64,000 bases of DNA from Pseudomonas ceruminis (GTDB lineage: Bacteria > Pseudomonadota > Gammaproteobacteria > Pseudomonadales > Pseudomonadaceae): contig NZ_BQHW01000010.1 in the NCBI RefSeq assembly GCF_021602025.1, positions 105,036 through 169,035 of the forward strand, written 5' to 3'. Made by a program: the position numbers and the translations under genes. Each line of letters begins with the position of its first letter. Position 1 is the first letter of the stretch. The notes below the pieces were generated by a model, which saw only the letters and a list, made by a program, of their open reading frames with translations, was not told the DNA's origin and ran no database searches. Below are positions 1 to 10,391 of the stretch, piece after piece.

Positions 1-173
1 CCCATGGCCTCGGCCAGGGTGGTGATACTGGGTCGGTCAAGCCGCTGCAGGTGGCGCAGCAGGGAAAACTGGGCGACATTGATACCGAAACCGGCAAGGG
101 CCTCGTCGTAATGTCGGCTTACTCCGCGCGCGGCACGACGCAGATGGGTGCAGATACATTCACTGGTCAACAT
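1..173 (-). CDS. MarR-family transcriptional regulator (N-terminal part, cut by window edge)
   Basis: Reading from an ATG at 173 on the minus strand gives an uninterrupted 57-codon N-terminus that runs off the window. It contains AQFSLLRHL and PSITTLAEAMG, the pattern of helix 1 through the start of the winged-helix recognition region in MarR proteins (a dimeric DNA-binding repressor family, usually ligand-responsive). It lies 42 bp downstream of the cellulase gene on the same strand, so the two may be read together. The ligand and target cannot be told. The family call rests on a fragment only. Confidence 0.7.
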   Translation of the reverse strand, partial: MLTSECICTHLRRAARGVSRHYDEALAGFGINVAQFSLLRHLQRLDRPSITTLAEAM

Positions 174-215
174 GGGTACGTGTATATACCCGCAACCTGG
201 ACGTTGCAAGCAGTT

Positions 216-1394
216 TCACGGCGCCAACCGCCGGCGGATAGGCTCGAACACCTCCGTGGCGCGCCGCGGGAGGCTGTCCGGGGTACCCTGTTCGATGGCC
301 TGCCAATAGCGCCATGGCACCTTTGCCACGCCCAGTTCGTAATCCATGCCATCCCAACTGTCTTCACGAAAGCTATAAAACGCCCAGTGCAGCTGATTAC
401 GCTCCAGCACCGTGAGCACGTCTTCCAGGTATTGCCGACAGCCTGGCAGGCGCCGCATGCAGCCAAATTCGCCGACAACCAGCCGTGAACGCGGCACCTT
501 CATCGCATCCACCCACCCCAAGGCTTGAGCGAGGTACTGTTCGACACGCTCACCGTCCCAGTATTGGCGTGCGCCCGCGAACGGCACCGGGCCTGGATAG
601 GCGAAAGGCCGCTTACGCGACAAGTTAGGCGCGCTGGTGGCGGCATAGGGCTCGTACATGTGCACGCTGTAGAGCACGCGCTCATCCTGCAGCGGTTCGG
701 GCCAGTAGCTGAACGCATCGGCGCCGGCATACCAGCCAGCATCCACCATGATGGGGGTATGTGTGTCCACCTCGCGAATAGCCGCCAGCAGTTGGCCATA
801 CAGCGCTGGCAAGTCTCGCGCACTGCCCCTGGCCTGCCCGTACCAGCGCTGCATCTGCTGTGCAGGGGCATGCTCGGCGAGGCCGCCATGCTTCTCCGGG
901 GCCGGTTCGTTGATCAGGTTATAGGCGGCGACGGCCGGGTGATCCTTCAGTTCACGGGCCAGGTCGCGCCAGAACGTGGCCGCCTGTGACCAGAAGCGTT
1001 TGTCCTGCCACAAACGGTCGTCGAACTGGCCCTGGTTGTTCTGCGACCATCGCATGCCCGGCAATGACAGCGGTGCGATGACCACCTTGAGCCCGGCCTG
1101 ATGAGCACGGTCAAGGGTGTCGCGCAAGCGTTTCAGGTCCGCGGCGGGCAGGCCCTGGTAGTGGTCGGCATCGCCCAGCAGAACGTCACGCTGCGCGGGC
1201 TGCCATTTATCGTAGGACAGCCGTACCCAGGTGGCGCCATAGGCGCGCAAGGCCTCGAAGTAGGTCTGGTCGGGCGGCAGACGGTTGAAGCTGTTGCCAC
1301 CATGGCGGGGGGTGTTCCAGAAGTCGATGAGGTCTGCGGCGCTGGCCAGAGGCGACAACATCGCCAGCAGACTGGCAAGAATCCAGTGATGCAT
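216..1394 (-). CDS. Secreted glycoside hydrolase family 5 cellulase/endoglucanase-like protein
   Basis: A 392-residue protein with a Sec-type signal peptide (hydrophobic stretch about residues 5-19, ending LASAAD), followed by a GH5-like TIM-barrel. The acid/base motif is LINEPAPE (Glu about 163) and the likely nucleophile lies in VVGEFGC (Glu about 309), the two catalytic glutamates of clan GH-A. It is predicted to hydrolyse a beta-1,4-glucan in the periplasm or outside the cell. The gene starts 99 bp after cobS on the same strand and may receive read-through from the cobalamin operon. The substrate is not determinable, since GH5 includes mannanases and other beta-glycanases. Confidence 0.82.
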   Translation of the reverse strand: MHHWILASLLAMLSPLASAADLIDFWNTPRHGGNSFNRLPPDQTYFEALRAYGATWVRLSYDKWQPAQRDVLLGDADHYQGLPAADLKRLRDTLDRAHQAGLKVVIAPLSLPGMRWSQNNQGQFDDRLWQDKRFWSQAATFWRDLARELKDHPAVAAYNLINEPAPEKHGGLAEHAPAQQMQRWYGQARGSARDLPALYGQLLAAIREVDTHTPIMVDAGWYAGADAFSYWPEPLQDERVLYSVHMYEPYAATSAPNLSRKRPFAYPGPVPFAGARQYWDGERVEQYLAQALGWVDAMKVPRSRLVVGEFGCMRRLPGCRQYLEDVLTVLERNQLHWAFYSFREDSWDGMDYELGVAKVPWRYWQAIEQGTPDSLPRRATEVFEPIRRRLAP

Positions 1395-1493
1395 GCGGCC
1401 TCCCGGCCAATCGAACAGACAGCCGAGGATAACCCCGCAGGGTCAGGGAAATGGGCACCAATGCATTGCTGAAAATGACTGTACGCGGTCAAC

Positions 1494-2228
1494 TCAACGG
1501 GTGAGCGCCAGCCCCAGCAGTACCGTGAGCTCGAGCAACTCCAACAGCGCACCGGCCGTGTCCCCGGTAGTGCCGCCCAGGCGTTGGCACATCAACCGCC
1601 GCAACCAGCAGAACACCCCGAGCGCCGCCAGCATTGCCCAGGCCGCCCCCAGCCCGCCAAGCACCAGGCACACCAGCAGGCTGGCCAACAACACCCAGGT
1701 TGCCGCAGGGCGCGGCAGGTGCTCGGCCAAAGCCTGCCCCAGGCCGCCTTTGCGCACGTAGGGCGTGCCGAGGAACAATCCAAGCACCGCCGTTCGCCCC
1801 AACACTGGCGCCAGCACCAGCAGCGCGCCCGCACCGCGCTCGACCAATACCCACAACGCACAGAACTTCAGCAGCAACACCAGTACCAGGGTCACCACGG
1901 CAATCGGCCCGCTGCGCGGATCCTTCATGATCGTCAATGTGCGTTCGCGGTCGCCGAACCCACCCAGCCAGGCATCGGCGCTATCGGCCAAGCCATCCAG
2001 GTGCAACGCGCCACTGAGCAGCACCCACAGCGTCAATAACAGCGCCGCGTGCAGAGGCGCTGGCGTCCCTTGCAGCAGGTGGCTCGCCAGCCACAACAGC
2101 AGGCCGAAAAGCAGGCCTACCAGCGGGTAGAAAAGCAGCGAGCGACCCATTTCACGAGGCGCGGGCATGCCTGGCAAACGCACCGGCAGGCTGCTGAGAA
2201 ACTGCAAGGCAATCCAGAACGCCAGCAC
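1494..2228 (-). CDS. cobS: Adenosylcobinamide-GDP ribazoletransferase (cobalamin synthase)
   Basis: A 244-residue polytopic inner-membrane protein of the CobS/CobV family. It joins adenosylcobinamide-GDP to alpha-ribazole (phosphate), the last assembly step of cobalamin. The conserved Asp-rich loop HLDGLADSADAWLGG sits at about residues 97-111, with several hydrophobic helices after it. The start ATG at 2228 directly abuts the cobC stop at 2229, placing it last in the riboswitch-controlled cob operon. Length and motif are normal for the family. It is cobV in Pseudomonas denitrificans nomenclature. Confidence 0.93.
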   Translation of the reverse strand: MLAFWIALQFLSSLPVRLPGMPAPREMGRSLLFYPLVGLLFGLLLWLASHLLQGTPAPLHAALLLTLWVLLSGALHLDGLADSADAWLGGFGDRERTLTIMKDPRSGPIAVVTLVLVLLLKFCALWVLVERGAGALLVLAPVLGRTAVLGLFLGTPYVRKGGLGQALAEHLPRPAATWVLLASLLVCLVLGGLGAAWAMLAALGVFCWLRRLMCQRLGGTTGDTAGALLELLELTVLLGLALTR

Positions 2229-2795
2229 TCAGCACACCTCCTGCAGCAGGTCGCCGTTCACATCCAATCGCACCAACGCACCATGGCCAACCTCAACCTG
2301 CAACAGGTGCGCCCGAGGCAAGCCACGGGCTCGTGCCAGCAGCAGACGCATGACGCCACCGTGGGTGACCAGCAACACGCGCTTGCCCGCATGTTGCTGC
2401 CCCAGGCGCTCGATGCCCGCGAGGACGCGGTCGGCGAATGCGCTAACCGGCTCGCCTGCAGGCGGCGTATAACCATAGGGGTCGGCCCAGAAACGCCCCA
2501 ACTCATCCGCATGGGTTTGCATGAGCTGCAGAGCGCTGCGCCCTTCCCAATCGCCAAAATGCAGCTCTTGCAGGTCGGCCTCCCGCTGCACCGGCAGGCC
2601 CAGGCGCGCCCCCAGTTCGTCGGCAAACCGTGCGCAACGCTGCAGCGGCGAGCTGACCAGCACCTGCCAAGGCCCACCGGCGGCCACGGCCTCTCGCATC
2701 TGCGCCCAGCCTTTTTCGGTCAAGGCATCGTCGAGGCTGCCACGCAGGCCGCCGCCGTACTCGGTTTCACCGTGGCGCAGCAGGTCGAGGATCAT
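2229..2795 (-). CDS. cobC: Alpha-ribazole-5'-phosphate phosphatase (histidine phosphatase family)
   Basis: A 188-residue phosphoglycerate-mutase-like phosphatase. The catalytic signature RHGETEYG is near the N-terminus and the second histidine motif THGGVMR near the C-terminus. It removes the phosphate from alpha-ribazole-P or adenosylcobalamin-P in nucleotide-loop assembly. The same frame stays open further upstream, but the ATG at 2795 is chosen because the protein then begins [10 protein letters not shown] as in the family and because it forms the ATGA overlap with the cobT stop that is typical of this operon. Confidence 0.9.
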   Translation of the reverse strand: MILDLLRHGETEYGGGLRGSLDDALTEKGWAQMREAVAAGGPWQVLVSSPLQRCARFADELGARLGLPVQREADLQELHFGDWEGRSALQLMQTHADELGRFWADPYGYTPPAGEPVSAFADRVLAGIERLGQQHAGKRVLLVTHGGVMRLLLARARGLPRAHLLQVEVGHGALVRLDVNGDLLQEVC

Positions 2796-3847
2796 GCCGG
2801 CCGATCCGCCACCGCCGCTTCGGCAAACGTCGCCATCTGGCCATGCAGGGCGCAGGCCAGGCGTAACAGCGGCACCGCCAGGGCCGCACCACTGCCCTCG
2901 CCCAGACGCAGGCCCAGAGCCAACAGCGGTTCGGCATCCAGGGCAGCGAGCAAGGCCTTGTGCCCTGGCTCGGCGCCCTGGTGGGCGAACAGCAGCCAAG
3001 CGCGGCACTGCGGGTTGATACGTACCGCCACCAAAGCGGCAACGCTGCAGATGAAACCATCCACCAGCACCGCGATGCCTTGCTGGGCGCACGCCAGGTA
3101 GGCACCTGCCAGGGCTGCGATCTCAAAGCCGCCAACGCAGGCCAGTGCGTGCAGCGGCTCATCGGCACGCAGGCCATGCAGCACCAGGGCGCGCTCGATG
3201 ACTTCAGCCTTGTGACGCACACCGGCAGGGTCCAGGCCAGTGCCTGGGCCGCTCAGTTCAGTGGCCGGACACGCCAGCAGTGTGCTGGCAAGGGCCGCGG
3301 CGGCCGTAGTGTTACCAATCCCCATTTCGCCACCGATGAACAACTGCGCACCGCTATCGGCAGCGCGCCGAGCACTGTCCCGGCCCGCCTGCAGGGCCGC
3401 GTGCAATTGCGCCTCAGTCATCGCTGGCTGGTGCGCGAAATTGGCAGTGCCCGCTCCAAGCCGCACGTGGTGCACACCCGGCAGTTCCAGGTGCGGATCG
3501 ACAGTACCCAGGTCAACCACCTCGAGGCTGGCTTGCAGTTGACGCGCCAGCACGCTGATTGCTGCACCGCCGCCGACGAAATTACGCAGCATTTGCCCGG
3601 TGACCGCTTGCGGGTAGGCCGAAATGCCCTCCTGCACCACCCCGTGGTCACCCGCGAACAGTGCGATGGCGACATGCTCCAGGGTCGGCCGTGCACAGCC
3701 CTGCAGGCCGGCCAGTTGCACCGCCAGGCCTTCCAGCTGGCCAAGCGACCCGGCAGGTTTCGTCAGCTGCTGCTGACGGGCCTGGGCCAGGTCCATGGCA
3801 GCGTTATCGAGGGGTTGGCAGGCGTCACGCCACCAGGGTTGATTCAT
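2792..3847 (-). CDS. cobT: Nicotinate-nucleotide--dimethylbenzimidazole phosphoribosyltransferase
   Basis: A 351-residue enzyme that transfers phosphoribose from nicotinate mononucleotide to 5,6-dimethylbenzimidazole, giving alpha-ribazole-5'-phosphate. The glycine-rich [15 protein letters not shown] loop and the C-terminal [14 protein letters not shown] segment, carrying the expected catalytic glutamate, are both present. It overlaps cobU by 4 bp upstream and cobC by 4 bp downstream, implying translational coupling. With bluB in the same operon the cell can make its own lower ligand. It is called cobU in the P. denitrificans scheme. Confidence 0.95.
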   Translation of the reverse strand: MNQPWWRDACQPLDNAAMDLAQARQQQLTKPAGSLGQLEGLAVQLAGLQGCARPTLEHVAIALFAGDHGVVQEGISAYPQAVTGQMLRNFVGGGAAISVLARQLQASLEVVDLGTVDPHLELPGVHHVRLGAGTANFAHQPAMTEAQLHAALQAGRDSARRAADSGAQLFIGGEMGIGNTTAAAALASTLLACPATELSGPGTGLDPAGVRHKAEVIERALVLHGLRADEPLHALACVGGFEIAALAGAYLACAQQGIAVLVDGFICSVAALVAVRINPQCRAWLLFAHQGAEPGHKALLAALDAEPLLALGLRLGEGSGAALAVPLLRLACALHGQMATFAEAAVADRPA

Positions 3848-4365
3848 AGTGCGGGTCCTTTAAGCATAAGAGGCAGGCCGGCCACGGTCAGTACCACGCG
3901 CTCGCAGCGCCCGGCAACGGCCTGGTGCAAGCTGCCGGCCTGGTCGACATAGCGCCGTGTCAACTCGCCCATGGGGACGACGCCCAGGCCGGTTTCGTTA
4001 CTGACCAGGATCACCGTACCGGGCAAGTGCGTCAGGCATTCGAGCACAGCATCGCGCTCCTGGGCCAGGCGCTGGTCGTTTTCAAGCATCAGCAGGTTGG
4101 TAAGCCACAGGGTCAGGCAGTCCACCAGCAGGCAGCGCCCTTCGGCGGCCTGGGCGCGCAACACGGCGGCCAGCGCCAGTGGCTCTTCGATCAGCCCCCA
4201 GTCAGCCGGCCGACGCGCGCGGTGCAGGCGCACACGCTCGTTCATTTCACCATCGAGCGGCTCGCTGGTGGCGATATAGGTCACGGGCAGGCCGCTGTCG
4301 ATCGCCAACTGTTCGGCCAGGCGGCTCTTGCCGGAGCGGGCACCGCCAAGGATAAGGTTGCGCAT
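3844..4365 (-). CDS. cobU: Bifunctional adenosylcobinamide kinase / adenosylcobinamide-phosphate guanylyltransferase
   Basis: A 173-residue P-loop NTPase that phosphorylates adenosylcobinamide and then attaches GMP. The Walker A motif [14 protein letters not shown] is at the extreme N-terminus, and [12 protein letters not shown] carries the histidine that is guanylylated in the family. The ATG at 4365, giving MRNLILGG, is preferred over one five codons upstream that would reach further into cobQ; with this choice the gene starts 1 bp after the cobQ stop. It overlaps cobT by 4 bp. The P. denitrificans name is cobP. Confidence 0.93.
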   Translation of the reverse strand: MRNLILGGARSGKSRLAEQLAIDSGLPVTYIATSEPLDGEMNERVRLHRARRPADWGLIEEPLALAAVLRAQAAEGRCLLVDCLTLWLTNLLMLENDQRLAQERDAVLECLTHLPGTVILVSNETGLGVVPMGELTRRYVDQAGSLHQAVAGRCERVVLTVAGLPLMLKGPAL

Positions 4366-4366
4366 G

Positions 4367-5821
4367 TCAGGCGACTCCACACAATTGCCGCAGGTGCGCG
4401 GTGTCCAGGTGCTTGTCCACCAGGTCCGCGAGGCGTTCTATGTCCCGCTCACGCAGGGCTTGGTAATCGACCGTCTGCACCTGTTCAAGGCCCGCCCAGC
4501 GTAACAGCGCAGCGCACGACTGGCTGCCTTCGAACAGGCCATGCAGGTACGTGGCGAGCACTTGCCCGTCAGCACTGATGGCCCCATCGGCACGGCCACC
4601 GGCCAACTGCACGGCAGGGTGCGCCAAGGCAGGGCCTGTGGTGACGCCGGCATGGATTTCATAACCGGCCACTGGCGATTGCTCAAGGCTCAACGTACCG
4701 GCCACGTTGCGCAGTTGCTTTTCGGCCTCGAGCACGGTGGCATAGTCAAACAGGCCAAGCCCTGGGCTTGATCCGGCAGGCCCTTCCAGACCAAGCGGGT
4801 CGTGCACCTCAAGGCCAAGCATCTGCAGGCCACCGCAGATCCCGATCAGCTTGCCGCCATAGCGCAGGTGCCGCGCGATGGCCTTGTCCCACCCGCGCTC
4901 GCGCAGTTGTGCCAGGTCGCCACGCACGCTTTTGGAGCCGGGCAGGATGATCAGGTCGGCGGCCGGAATCGGTTGCCCTGGGCCGATGAACTGCAGGTCT
5001 ACCTGTGGGTGCAGGCGCAGCGGATCGAAATCGGTGTGGTTGCTGATGCGCGGCAGCACCGGGACGATCACCTTGAGCACGCGCTCATCCTTGGTGCCCT
5101 GACGCATATCGATACCGTCCTCGGCCTCCAGGTGCAGGTCGCTGACATAGGGCAACACACCCAGAACCGGTTTGCCGGTGCGCTGCTCCAGCCAGTCCAA
5201 GCCCGGCTGCAGCAGCGCGATGTCGCCACGGAAACGGTTGATGACAAACCCTTTCACCCGCGCCTGCTCACTTGGCGACAACAACTCAAGGGTGCCGACC
5301 AGGTGGGCAAAAACCCCACCGCGGTTGATGTCGGCGACCAGGATTACCGGGCAGTCGACCGCCTCGGCAAATCCCATGTTGGCGATGTCGCCGGCGCGCA
5401 GGTTGATCTCCGCCGGGGAGCCAGCGCCTTCTACCATCACCACGGGGTAGGCATCACTGAGGCGCTGGTGGGAGGCCAGCACCGCCTGCATGGCGATAGC
5501 CTTGTAGTCGTGATAGGCCACCGCGTTCATGCTGGTGACCGCCCGGCCATGGATGATCACTTGAGCGCCGGTGTCGCTGTTGGGCTTGAGCAGTACCGGG
5601 TTCATGTCGGTGTGCGGGGCCAGCCGACAGGCCTGGGCCTGCACCGCCTGGGCCCGGCCGATCTCACCGCCGTCGGCCGTCACGGCGCTGTTGAGTGCCA
5701 TGTTCTGCGGCTTGAACGGCACCACGGCAACGCCCTGGCGCAGCAGCCAGCGGCACAGGGCAGTGACCAGCGTGCTCTTGCCAGCATCGGAGGTGGTGCC
5801 TTGCACCATGAGGGTGGTCAT
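4367..5821 (-). CDS. cobQ: Cobyric acid synthase (glutamine-hydrolysing)
   Basis: A 484-residue enzyme that amidates four side-chain carboxylates of adenosylcobyrinic acid a,c-diamide. The N-terminal half is a dethiobiotin-synthetase-like ATPase beginning [18 protein letters not shown]. The C-terminal half is a class I glutamine amidotransferase domain with the nucleophile in [12 protein letters not shown] and a YLHGLFE histidine motif. Its ATG overlaps the cobD stop by 4 bp. Full length and complete motifs leave little doubt. Confidence 0.96.
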   Translation of the reverse strand: MTTLMVQGTTSDAGKSTLVTALCRWLLRQGVAVVPFKPQNMALNSAVTADGGEIGRAQAVQAQACRLAPHTDMNPVLLKPNSDTGAQVIIHGRAVTSMNAVAYHDYKAIAMQAVLASHQRLSDAYPVVMVEGAGSPAEINLRAGDIANMGFAEAVDCPVILVADINRGGVFAHLVGTLELLSPSEQARVKGFVINRFRGDIALLQPGLDWLEQRTGKPVLGVLPYVSDLHLEAEDGIDMRQGTKDERVLKVIVPVLPRISNHTDFDPLRLHPQVDLQFIGPGQPIPAADLIILPGSKSVRGDLAQLRERGWDKAIARHLRYGGKLIGICGGLQMLGLEVHDPLGLEGPAGSSPGLGLFDYATVLEAEKQLRNVAGTLSLEQSPVAGYEIHAGVTTGPALAHPAVQLAGGRADGAISADGQVLATYLHGLFEGSQSCAALLRWAGLEQVQTVDYQALRERDIERLADLVDKHLDTAHLRQLCGVA

Positions 5822-6810
5822 GCCATTTCCTTCTGATAAGCGAGCAGCGCCTGGGCCAGGCGCTGCTCATCCGCCGAGCACGCGGGCAGGCCCAGGCGGA
5901 CGGCAAGTGGCTGCTCGAACAAGCGCACCAGGATGCCGCGACGGGCGAGAAACGCATGCAACGCCGCGGCATGCTCGCTGCGCACGTACTGGAACAGGTC
6001 GCAACCGCCGCTGGGGGCCAGGCCTGCGCGCTGCAACAACGTGGCCAGCCGCTGGCTGGCCTGCGCGCATCGGCTTATCTGGGCCTGGTGTGCGGCCCGA
6101 TCGGCGAAACAGCGCTGAGCCAGCACCCGGGTGGGGCCACTGACTGTCCAGGGTCCAAGAGCATCGGCCAACCGATGCAGCAAGGGCAGCTCAGCAACAA
6201 CACAACCCAGGCGCACACCGGCCAGGCCAAAGAATTTGCCGAACGAGCGCAGCACGATCAGGCCCGGCCGCTCAGCGCAGTCGACCACGCTGTACTCGGG
6301 GGTGTTGTCCATGAATGCTTCGTCCACCAACAGCCAGCCGCCACGCGCAGCCAGGCGAGCATGCCAGGCGAGCAGGCGTTCACGAGAGATGCGGCAACCG
6401 GTGGGGTTGTTCGGGTTGACCAGCACCAGCACGTCGAGCTCGTCGAGGCAGGCTTCGATTTGGGTTTCATCCAGCTCGACCAGGGTGTGCCCTGCCCGCC
6501 GCCAGGCATGTGGATGCTCGGCATAACAAGGCGACATCACGCCTACGCGGCTGCTCGGGCGCAACAGCGGCAATGCCTGAATCGCCGCCTGGGAACCGGC
6601 GACCGGGAGCAGTTGGCGGGCCCCGTAATAGCGGCGCGCCGCGTCTTCGAGGCCATCTTCCACCTCTGGCAAGCGAGCCCAGGCGTCCACGGGGATCGGT
6701 GGAATCGGGAAGGGCCACGGCGCGATGCCGCTGGACAGGTCGAGCCAGGCTTCACGGGCAATCCCGTACCGTTGGACAGCGCGCAGCAAACGGCCTCCGT
6801 GTTCAAGCAT
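5818..6810 (-). CDS. cobD: L-threonine-O-3-phosphate decarboxylase (PLP-dependent)
   Basis: A 330-residue fold-type I aminotransferase-like protein. [11 protein letters not shown] and the PLP lysine motif [16 protein letters not shown] mark the histidinol-phosphate aminotransferase-like CobD/CobC family. It supplies (R)-1-amino-2-propanol O-phosphate, the linker attached by the next enzyme, CbiB. Overlap with cbiB is 8 bp (6803-6810), the longest in this operon, and overlap with cobQ is 4 bp. The function is inferred from family and operon position, since the fold alone would also fit other aminotransferases. It is cobC in P. denitrificans nomenclature. Confidence 0.9.
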   Translation of the reverse strand: MLEHGGRLLRAVQRYGIAREAWLDLSSGIAPWPFPIPPIPVDAWARLPEVEDGLEDAARRYYGARQLLPVAGSQAAIQALPLLRPSSRVGVMSPCYAEHPHAWRRAGHTLVELDETQIEACLDELDVLVLVNPNNPTGCRISRERLLAWHARLAARGGWLLVDEAFMDNTPEYSVVDCAERPGLIVLRSFGKFFGLAGVRLGCVVAELPLLHRLADALGPWTVSGPTRVLAQRCFADRAAHQAQISRCAQASQRLATLLQRAGLAPSGGCDLFQYVRSEHAAALHAFLARRGILVRLFEQPLAVRLGLPACSADEQRLAQALLAYQKEMA

Positions 6811-7711
6811 TGAGGTACGCTCCCAGGCAGATCACGAGCAGCCACAGCCACACGCTGCGCTGCACCAGGCTCCAGCCACGCTCGATGGCATCGGCATCAG
6901 CCATGGGGCCCTCCCCCAGGCGAGGGCGCTCATGCAGTTCACCGTGGTATACCGCCGGCCCGCCGAGCTCGACCCCCAGCGCTCCAGCGCCTGCCGCCAT
7001 CACCGGCCCGGCGTTGGGGCTGTCCCACAAGGGCCCCTGCTTGCGCCAGCAGGCCAGCGCCAGGCGAGTCTTGCCCAGCAGCGCATAGGTCAGCGCCACC
7101 AGCCTGGCGGGAATATAGTTGAGCACATCGTCGATGCGCGCCGCGCACCAGCCGAAACGCTCGAAGCGTTCGTTGCGGTAGCCCCACATGGCATCCAACG
7201 TATTGCTCAGGCGATACAGCACCACGCCGGGCGCCCCCGCCACGATGAACCAGAATAACGCGGCGAACACTGCATCGCTGCCGTTCTCCAGTACCGACTC
7301 AGTCGCAGCCCTGGCCACGGCAGGCTCATCCAGCTCGCGGGTTTCACGGCTGACCAGAAAGCCGACGCGGCGGCGCGCCTCCTCCAGGTCGCCCTGGCGC
7401 AGGGCGCTGGCAACCGGCACCACGTGTTCACCCAGGCTGCGCAAACCCACGGCGCAATACAGCGCCAGCACGTCCACCAGCCAACCAATGTAGGGCAGCC
7501 AGGACAGAATCAGCGCCAGCAAGGTCAGGGGCACCACGGCCAGGAACCACGCGCTGACGCCGTGGCTGCGCCAGCCGCGCCCGCCCGCGTTCAAGCGCCG
7601 CTCCAGGCTCGACGCCAGGTTGCCAAAGGCCACCAAGGGATGGCGCCGTTGCGGCTCACCGAACAACGCATCCAAGGCCACCCCGGCCACGGTCAGCAAC
7701 GCCACGCTCAT
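6803..7711 (-). CDS. cbiB: Adenosylcobinamide-phosphate synthase
   Basis: A 302-residue inner-membrane protein of the CbiB/CobD family, which attaches the aminopropanol phosphate arm to adenosylcobyric acid. It begins with [15 protein letters not shown], contains [20 protein letters not shown], and has several hydrophobic helices, all characteristic. It sits between bluB (4-bp overlap) and cobD (8-bp overlap), so the enzyme making the linker phosphate is encoded next to the one consuming it. Confidence 0.94.
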   Translation of the reverse strand: MSVALLTVAGVALDALFGEPQRRHPLVAFGNLASSLERRLNAGGRGWRSHGVSAWFLAVVPLTLLALILSWLPYIGWLVDVLALYCAVGLRSLGEHVVPVASALRQGDLEEARRRVGFLVSRETRELDEPAVARAATESVLENGSDAVFAALFWFIVAGAPGVVLYRLSNTLDAMWGYRNERFERFGWCAARIDDVLNYIPARLVALTYALLGKTRLALACWRKQGPLWDSPNAGPVMAAGAGALGVELGGPAVYHGELHERPRLGEGPMADADAIERGWSLVQRSVWLWLLVICLGAYLNA

Positions 7712-8358
7712 GGGTGCTCTCCCCAGTGGTTTTCATAGAGCAGGTCGCTCAATGGCCGTTCCTCGGCCCAGTGTTCCATGACCAGCATCGGTGCTGGATA
7801 GAATGCAGTCACAGGCCCCAGGCACAGTATCGCCACCGGTTTGGCCCCCGCAGGCATACCCAGCAGCTCGGCCAGCGCCTGCGGATCGAACAGGGACACC
7901 CAGCCCAGACCCAACCCTTCGGCACGGGCCGCCAGCCACAGGTTTTGTATGGCGCAGGCCAGCGAGGCAAGGTCCATTTCCGGCAGGGTCCGGCGGCCAA
8001 AAATGTGTGGCTCGCGGTTGTCCATCAGCGCCGCCACCAACAGTTCGGCACAGTCGTTGATGCCTTCGACCTTGAGCGTCATGAACGCATCGCTGCGCTC
8101 GCCCAGGGCGTGTGCCGTGCGTACGCGCTCCTGCTCGACCAATGCCTGAATGCGCCCGCGCAGGTCGCGCTGGGTAATGCGAATGAAACGCCAGGGCTGC
8201 ATCAGGCCAACGCTGGGGGCCTGATGGGCTGCGCCGAGCAGGCGGCCCAGCAGGTCAGGGGCAACGGCACCACCGGCGAAGTGGCGCATGTCACGGCGTT
8301 CACCAATGGCTCGGTAGACGGCGGCGCGCTCGGCGTCACTGAAGGCATGTTCGCTCAT
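7708..8358 (-). CDS. bluB: 5,6-dimethylbenzimidazole synthase
   Basis: A 216-residue flavin enzyme of the nitroreductase fold that cannibalises reduced FMN to make 5,6-dimethylbenzimidazole, the B12 lower ligand. Visible family features are [13 protein letters not shown] near the N-terminus, [12 protein letters not shown], and [11 protein letters not shown]. It overlaps both neighbours by 4 bp. Its presence means lower-ligand synthesis is encoded with nucleotide-loop assembly; the anaerobic bza route is not seen here. Confidence 0.94.
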   Translation of the reverse strand: MSEHAFSDAERAAVYRAIGERRDMRHFAGGAVAPDLLGRLLGAAHQAPSVGLMQPWRFIRITQRDLRGRIQALVEQERVRTAHALGERSDAFMTLKVEGINDCAELLVAALMDNREPHIFGRRTLPEMDLASLACAIQNLWLAARAEGLGLGWVSLFDPQALAELLGMPAGAKPVAILCLGPVTAFYPAPMLVMEHWAEERPLSDLLYENHWGEHP

Positions 8359-9650
8359 GGTCGCAACAACGCCGCCGCCGCATCAGGGTTGGAAGGGAAA
8401 TAAAAATGCACATACGAGGCTGTCAGGCGACCCCGGCGGTACACCGCTTCGTTGCCACGCCCACCATTGGGGCTCAGGCCGCGGGCGATGGGTTCGAGGG
8501 CGGTGCTGGTCAGCGAATGATGGTAGGTGTGCCCGCGCAGGGTGCCCTCCGGTAGCTCCACCGCTTGCAGTGCAAGGGCCGCCAGGCGCTTCTGCATAAC
8601 GGCTTCGCCCGGCAGCAGGCCGAGCAGCTCGGCACGCTCACCGGCAACGTCGGTCAGGGCATCGAGCAGGTACAACATGCCGCCACATTCGGCCAGCAGA
8701 GGTTTGCCTGCGCCGTGGTGGGCGCGGATCGCCTGGCACATCGGCGTATTGGCCGCCAGTGCGTGGTGGTGCAGTTCAGGGTAACCGCCGGGCAGGTACA
8801 GGCTATCCACTGCTGGCAGCTCACGGTCGTGCAACGGTGAGAAGAATGCCAGTTGCGCGCCCAGGTTGCGCAGCAGGTCAAGGTTGGCGCCGTAGGTGAA
8901 GGCAAACGCCTCATCCTTCGCCACGCCAATGCGCACCCCGGCCAGCGGCGTGGCACACGGCTGCGGCTCGGCTTCGGCGAAGGCCACAGGGGGTGGCAAA
9001 GCTGCGTCGCAACTGTCCCCCAGCGCCTGCGCGGCGGCATCCAGGCGTGCATCCAGGTCGTTCAGCTCACTGGCCTGTACCAGCCCCAGGTGGCGGCTGG
9101 GCAGCTCGATCCCACGCTCGCGCGACAGCCCGCCATACCAGCGCAAGCCTTCGGTCAGGCTACCCTCAAGCAGTTGCGCATGGCGCAGGCTACCCACCCG
9201 GTTGGCCAGTACACCGGCGAACGGCAGGTCAGGCTGGTAGCGCGCCAGCCCCAGGGCCAACGCGCCGAACGTCTGGGCCATGGCGGTGCCATCGATCACT
9301 GCCAGCACCGGCACGCCGAAGTGGCGGGCCAGATCAGCGCTCGAGGGCGTGCCGTCGAACAAACCCATCACCCCCTCGATGAGGATCAGATCGGCCTCGC
9401 CCGCCGCTTCCCACAACAGGCGACGGCTTTCCTGCGCGCCAATCATCCACAGGTCGAGTTGATAAACCGGCGCCCCACTCGCCCGCTCCAGGATCATTGG
9501 GTCGAGAAAGTCCGGCCCGCACTTGAACACCCGTACCTTGCGCCCCAGGTTGCGGTGCAGACGTGCCAGGGCCGCGGTAACGGTGGTCTTGCCCTGGCCG
9601 GAAGCCGGCGCGGCAATCAGTACGGCCGGACAATGTCGCGCGTGGCTCAC
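8355..9650 (-). CDS. cobB: Cobyrinate a,c-diamide synthase
   Basis: A 431-residue glutamine-dependent amidase that converts (hydrogeno)byrinate to its a,c-diamide. The N-terminal P-loop reads APASGQGKTTVTAALARL, and the C-terminal amidotransferase nucleophile is in LLAECGGMLYLLD, following the typical LYLPGGYPELH segment. It overlaps cobO by 4 bp upstream and bluB by 4 bp downstream. The enzyme occupies the same arrangement of domains as CobQ, but length and motifs separate the two clearly. Confidence 0.95.
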   Translation of the reverse strand: MSHARHCPAVLIAAPASGQGKTTVTAALARLHRNLGRKVRVFKCGPDFLDPMILERASGAPVYQLDLWMIGAQESRRLLWEAAGEADLILIEGVMGLFDGTPSSADLARHFGVPVLAVIDGTAMAQTFGALALGLARYQPDLPFAGVLANRVGSLRHAQLLEGSLTEGLRWYGGLSRERGIELPSRHLGLVQASELNDLDARLDAAAQALGDSCDAALPPPVAFAEAEPQPCATPLAGVRIGVAKDEAFAFTYGANLDLLRNLGAQLAFFSPLHDRELPAVDSLYLPGGYPELHHHALAANTPMCQAIRAHHGAGKPLLAECGGMLYLLDALTDVAGERAELLGLLPGEAVMQKRLAALALQAVELPEGTLRGHTYHHSLTSTALEPIARGLSPNGGRGNEAVYRRGRLTASYVHFYFPSNPDAAAALLRP

Positions 9651-10258
9651 AGTTCGACGCCCTTCTGCGCGCGGATGCCCGCCTGAAAGGCATGCTTGAG
9701 CATGCCCATCTCGGTGACAGTATCCGCCAGTTCGATCATTTCGGCCTTGGCCGCACGCCCCGTGACGATGACATGCTGCATGGGCGGACGCGCCTGGATA
9801 TCCGAAAGTACCTGATCGAGGTCGAGGTAGCCGTGCTTCAGCGCAATGTTCAACTCATCGAGCACCACGAACTGTACGCTTGGGTCTTGCAGCAACTGCC
9901 GCGAAACCACCCAGGCCGCTTCGGCGGCGGCGATGTCACGCTGGCGGTCCTGGGTTTCCCAGGTGAAGCCCTCGCCCATCACGTGGTAACGCACCTGTTC
10001 GGGGAAGCGGCGGAAGAACAGCTCTTCGCCGGTACTGTTGCGCCCCTTGATGAACTGCACCACGCCGCACTGCATGCCGTGGCCCAAGGCGCGGGCCAGC
10101 ATGCCGAACGCCGAACTGCTTTTGCCTTTGCCGTTGCCGGTCAGGACCAGCAGCAGCCCGCATTCGTTAGGGGAATTGGCGATACGCTCGTCGATGATCG
10201 CCTTCTTGCGCTGCATGCGCGCCAGGTGGCGTTCGTCGCGTTCGGTGGGTTCGCTCAT
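9647..10258 (-). CDS. cobO: Cob(I)yrinic acid a,c-diamide adenosyltransferase
   Basis: A 203-residue ATP:corrinoid adenosyltransferase of the CobA/CobO/BtuR class. The P-loop is VLTGNGKGKSSSAFGM; the segments VVQFIKGRNSTGEELFF and VVLDELNIALKHGYLD are typical. The ATG at 10258 is used because the protein then starts MSEPTERDERH as in relatives; an upstream open extension runs into the riboswitch and is not coding. It is the first gene of the cob operon and the gene directly under riboswitch control. Confidence 0.95.
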   Translation of the reverse strand: MSEPTERDERHLARMQRKKAIIDERIANSPNECGLLLVLTGNGKGKSSSAFGMLARALGHGMQCGVVQFIKGRNSTGEELFFRRFPEQVRYHVMGEGFTWETQDRQRDIAAAEAAWVVSRQLLQDPSVQFVVLDELNIALKHGYLDLDQVLSDIQARPPMQHVIVTGRAAKAEMIELADTVTEMGMLKHAFQAGIRAQKGVEL

Positions 10259-10391
10259 GAAGGTTCTCCGCAGGCTGACGCCACGCGAAGAAGCGGCGAC
10301 AGGTCGATAGACAGGCAGACGGGGAACGCGCAGGGGCCGTGGCCGGGATGCCACGGTGCACCGCGCATCACCCTCCGTGATGCCGTTGGCA

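Noticed and set aside
2796-3092. Upstream extension of the cobC frame.
   Set aside because: It lies wholly within cobT and the phosphatase family begins at [10 protein letters not shown].
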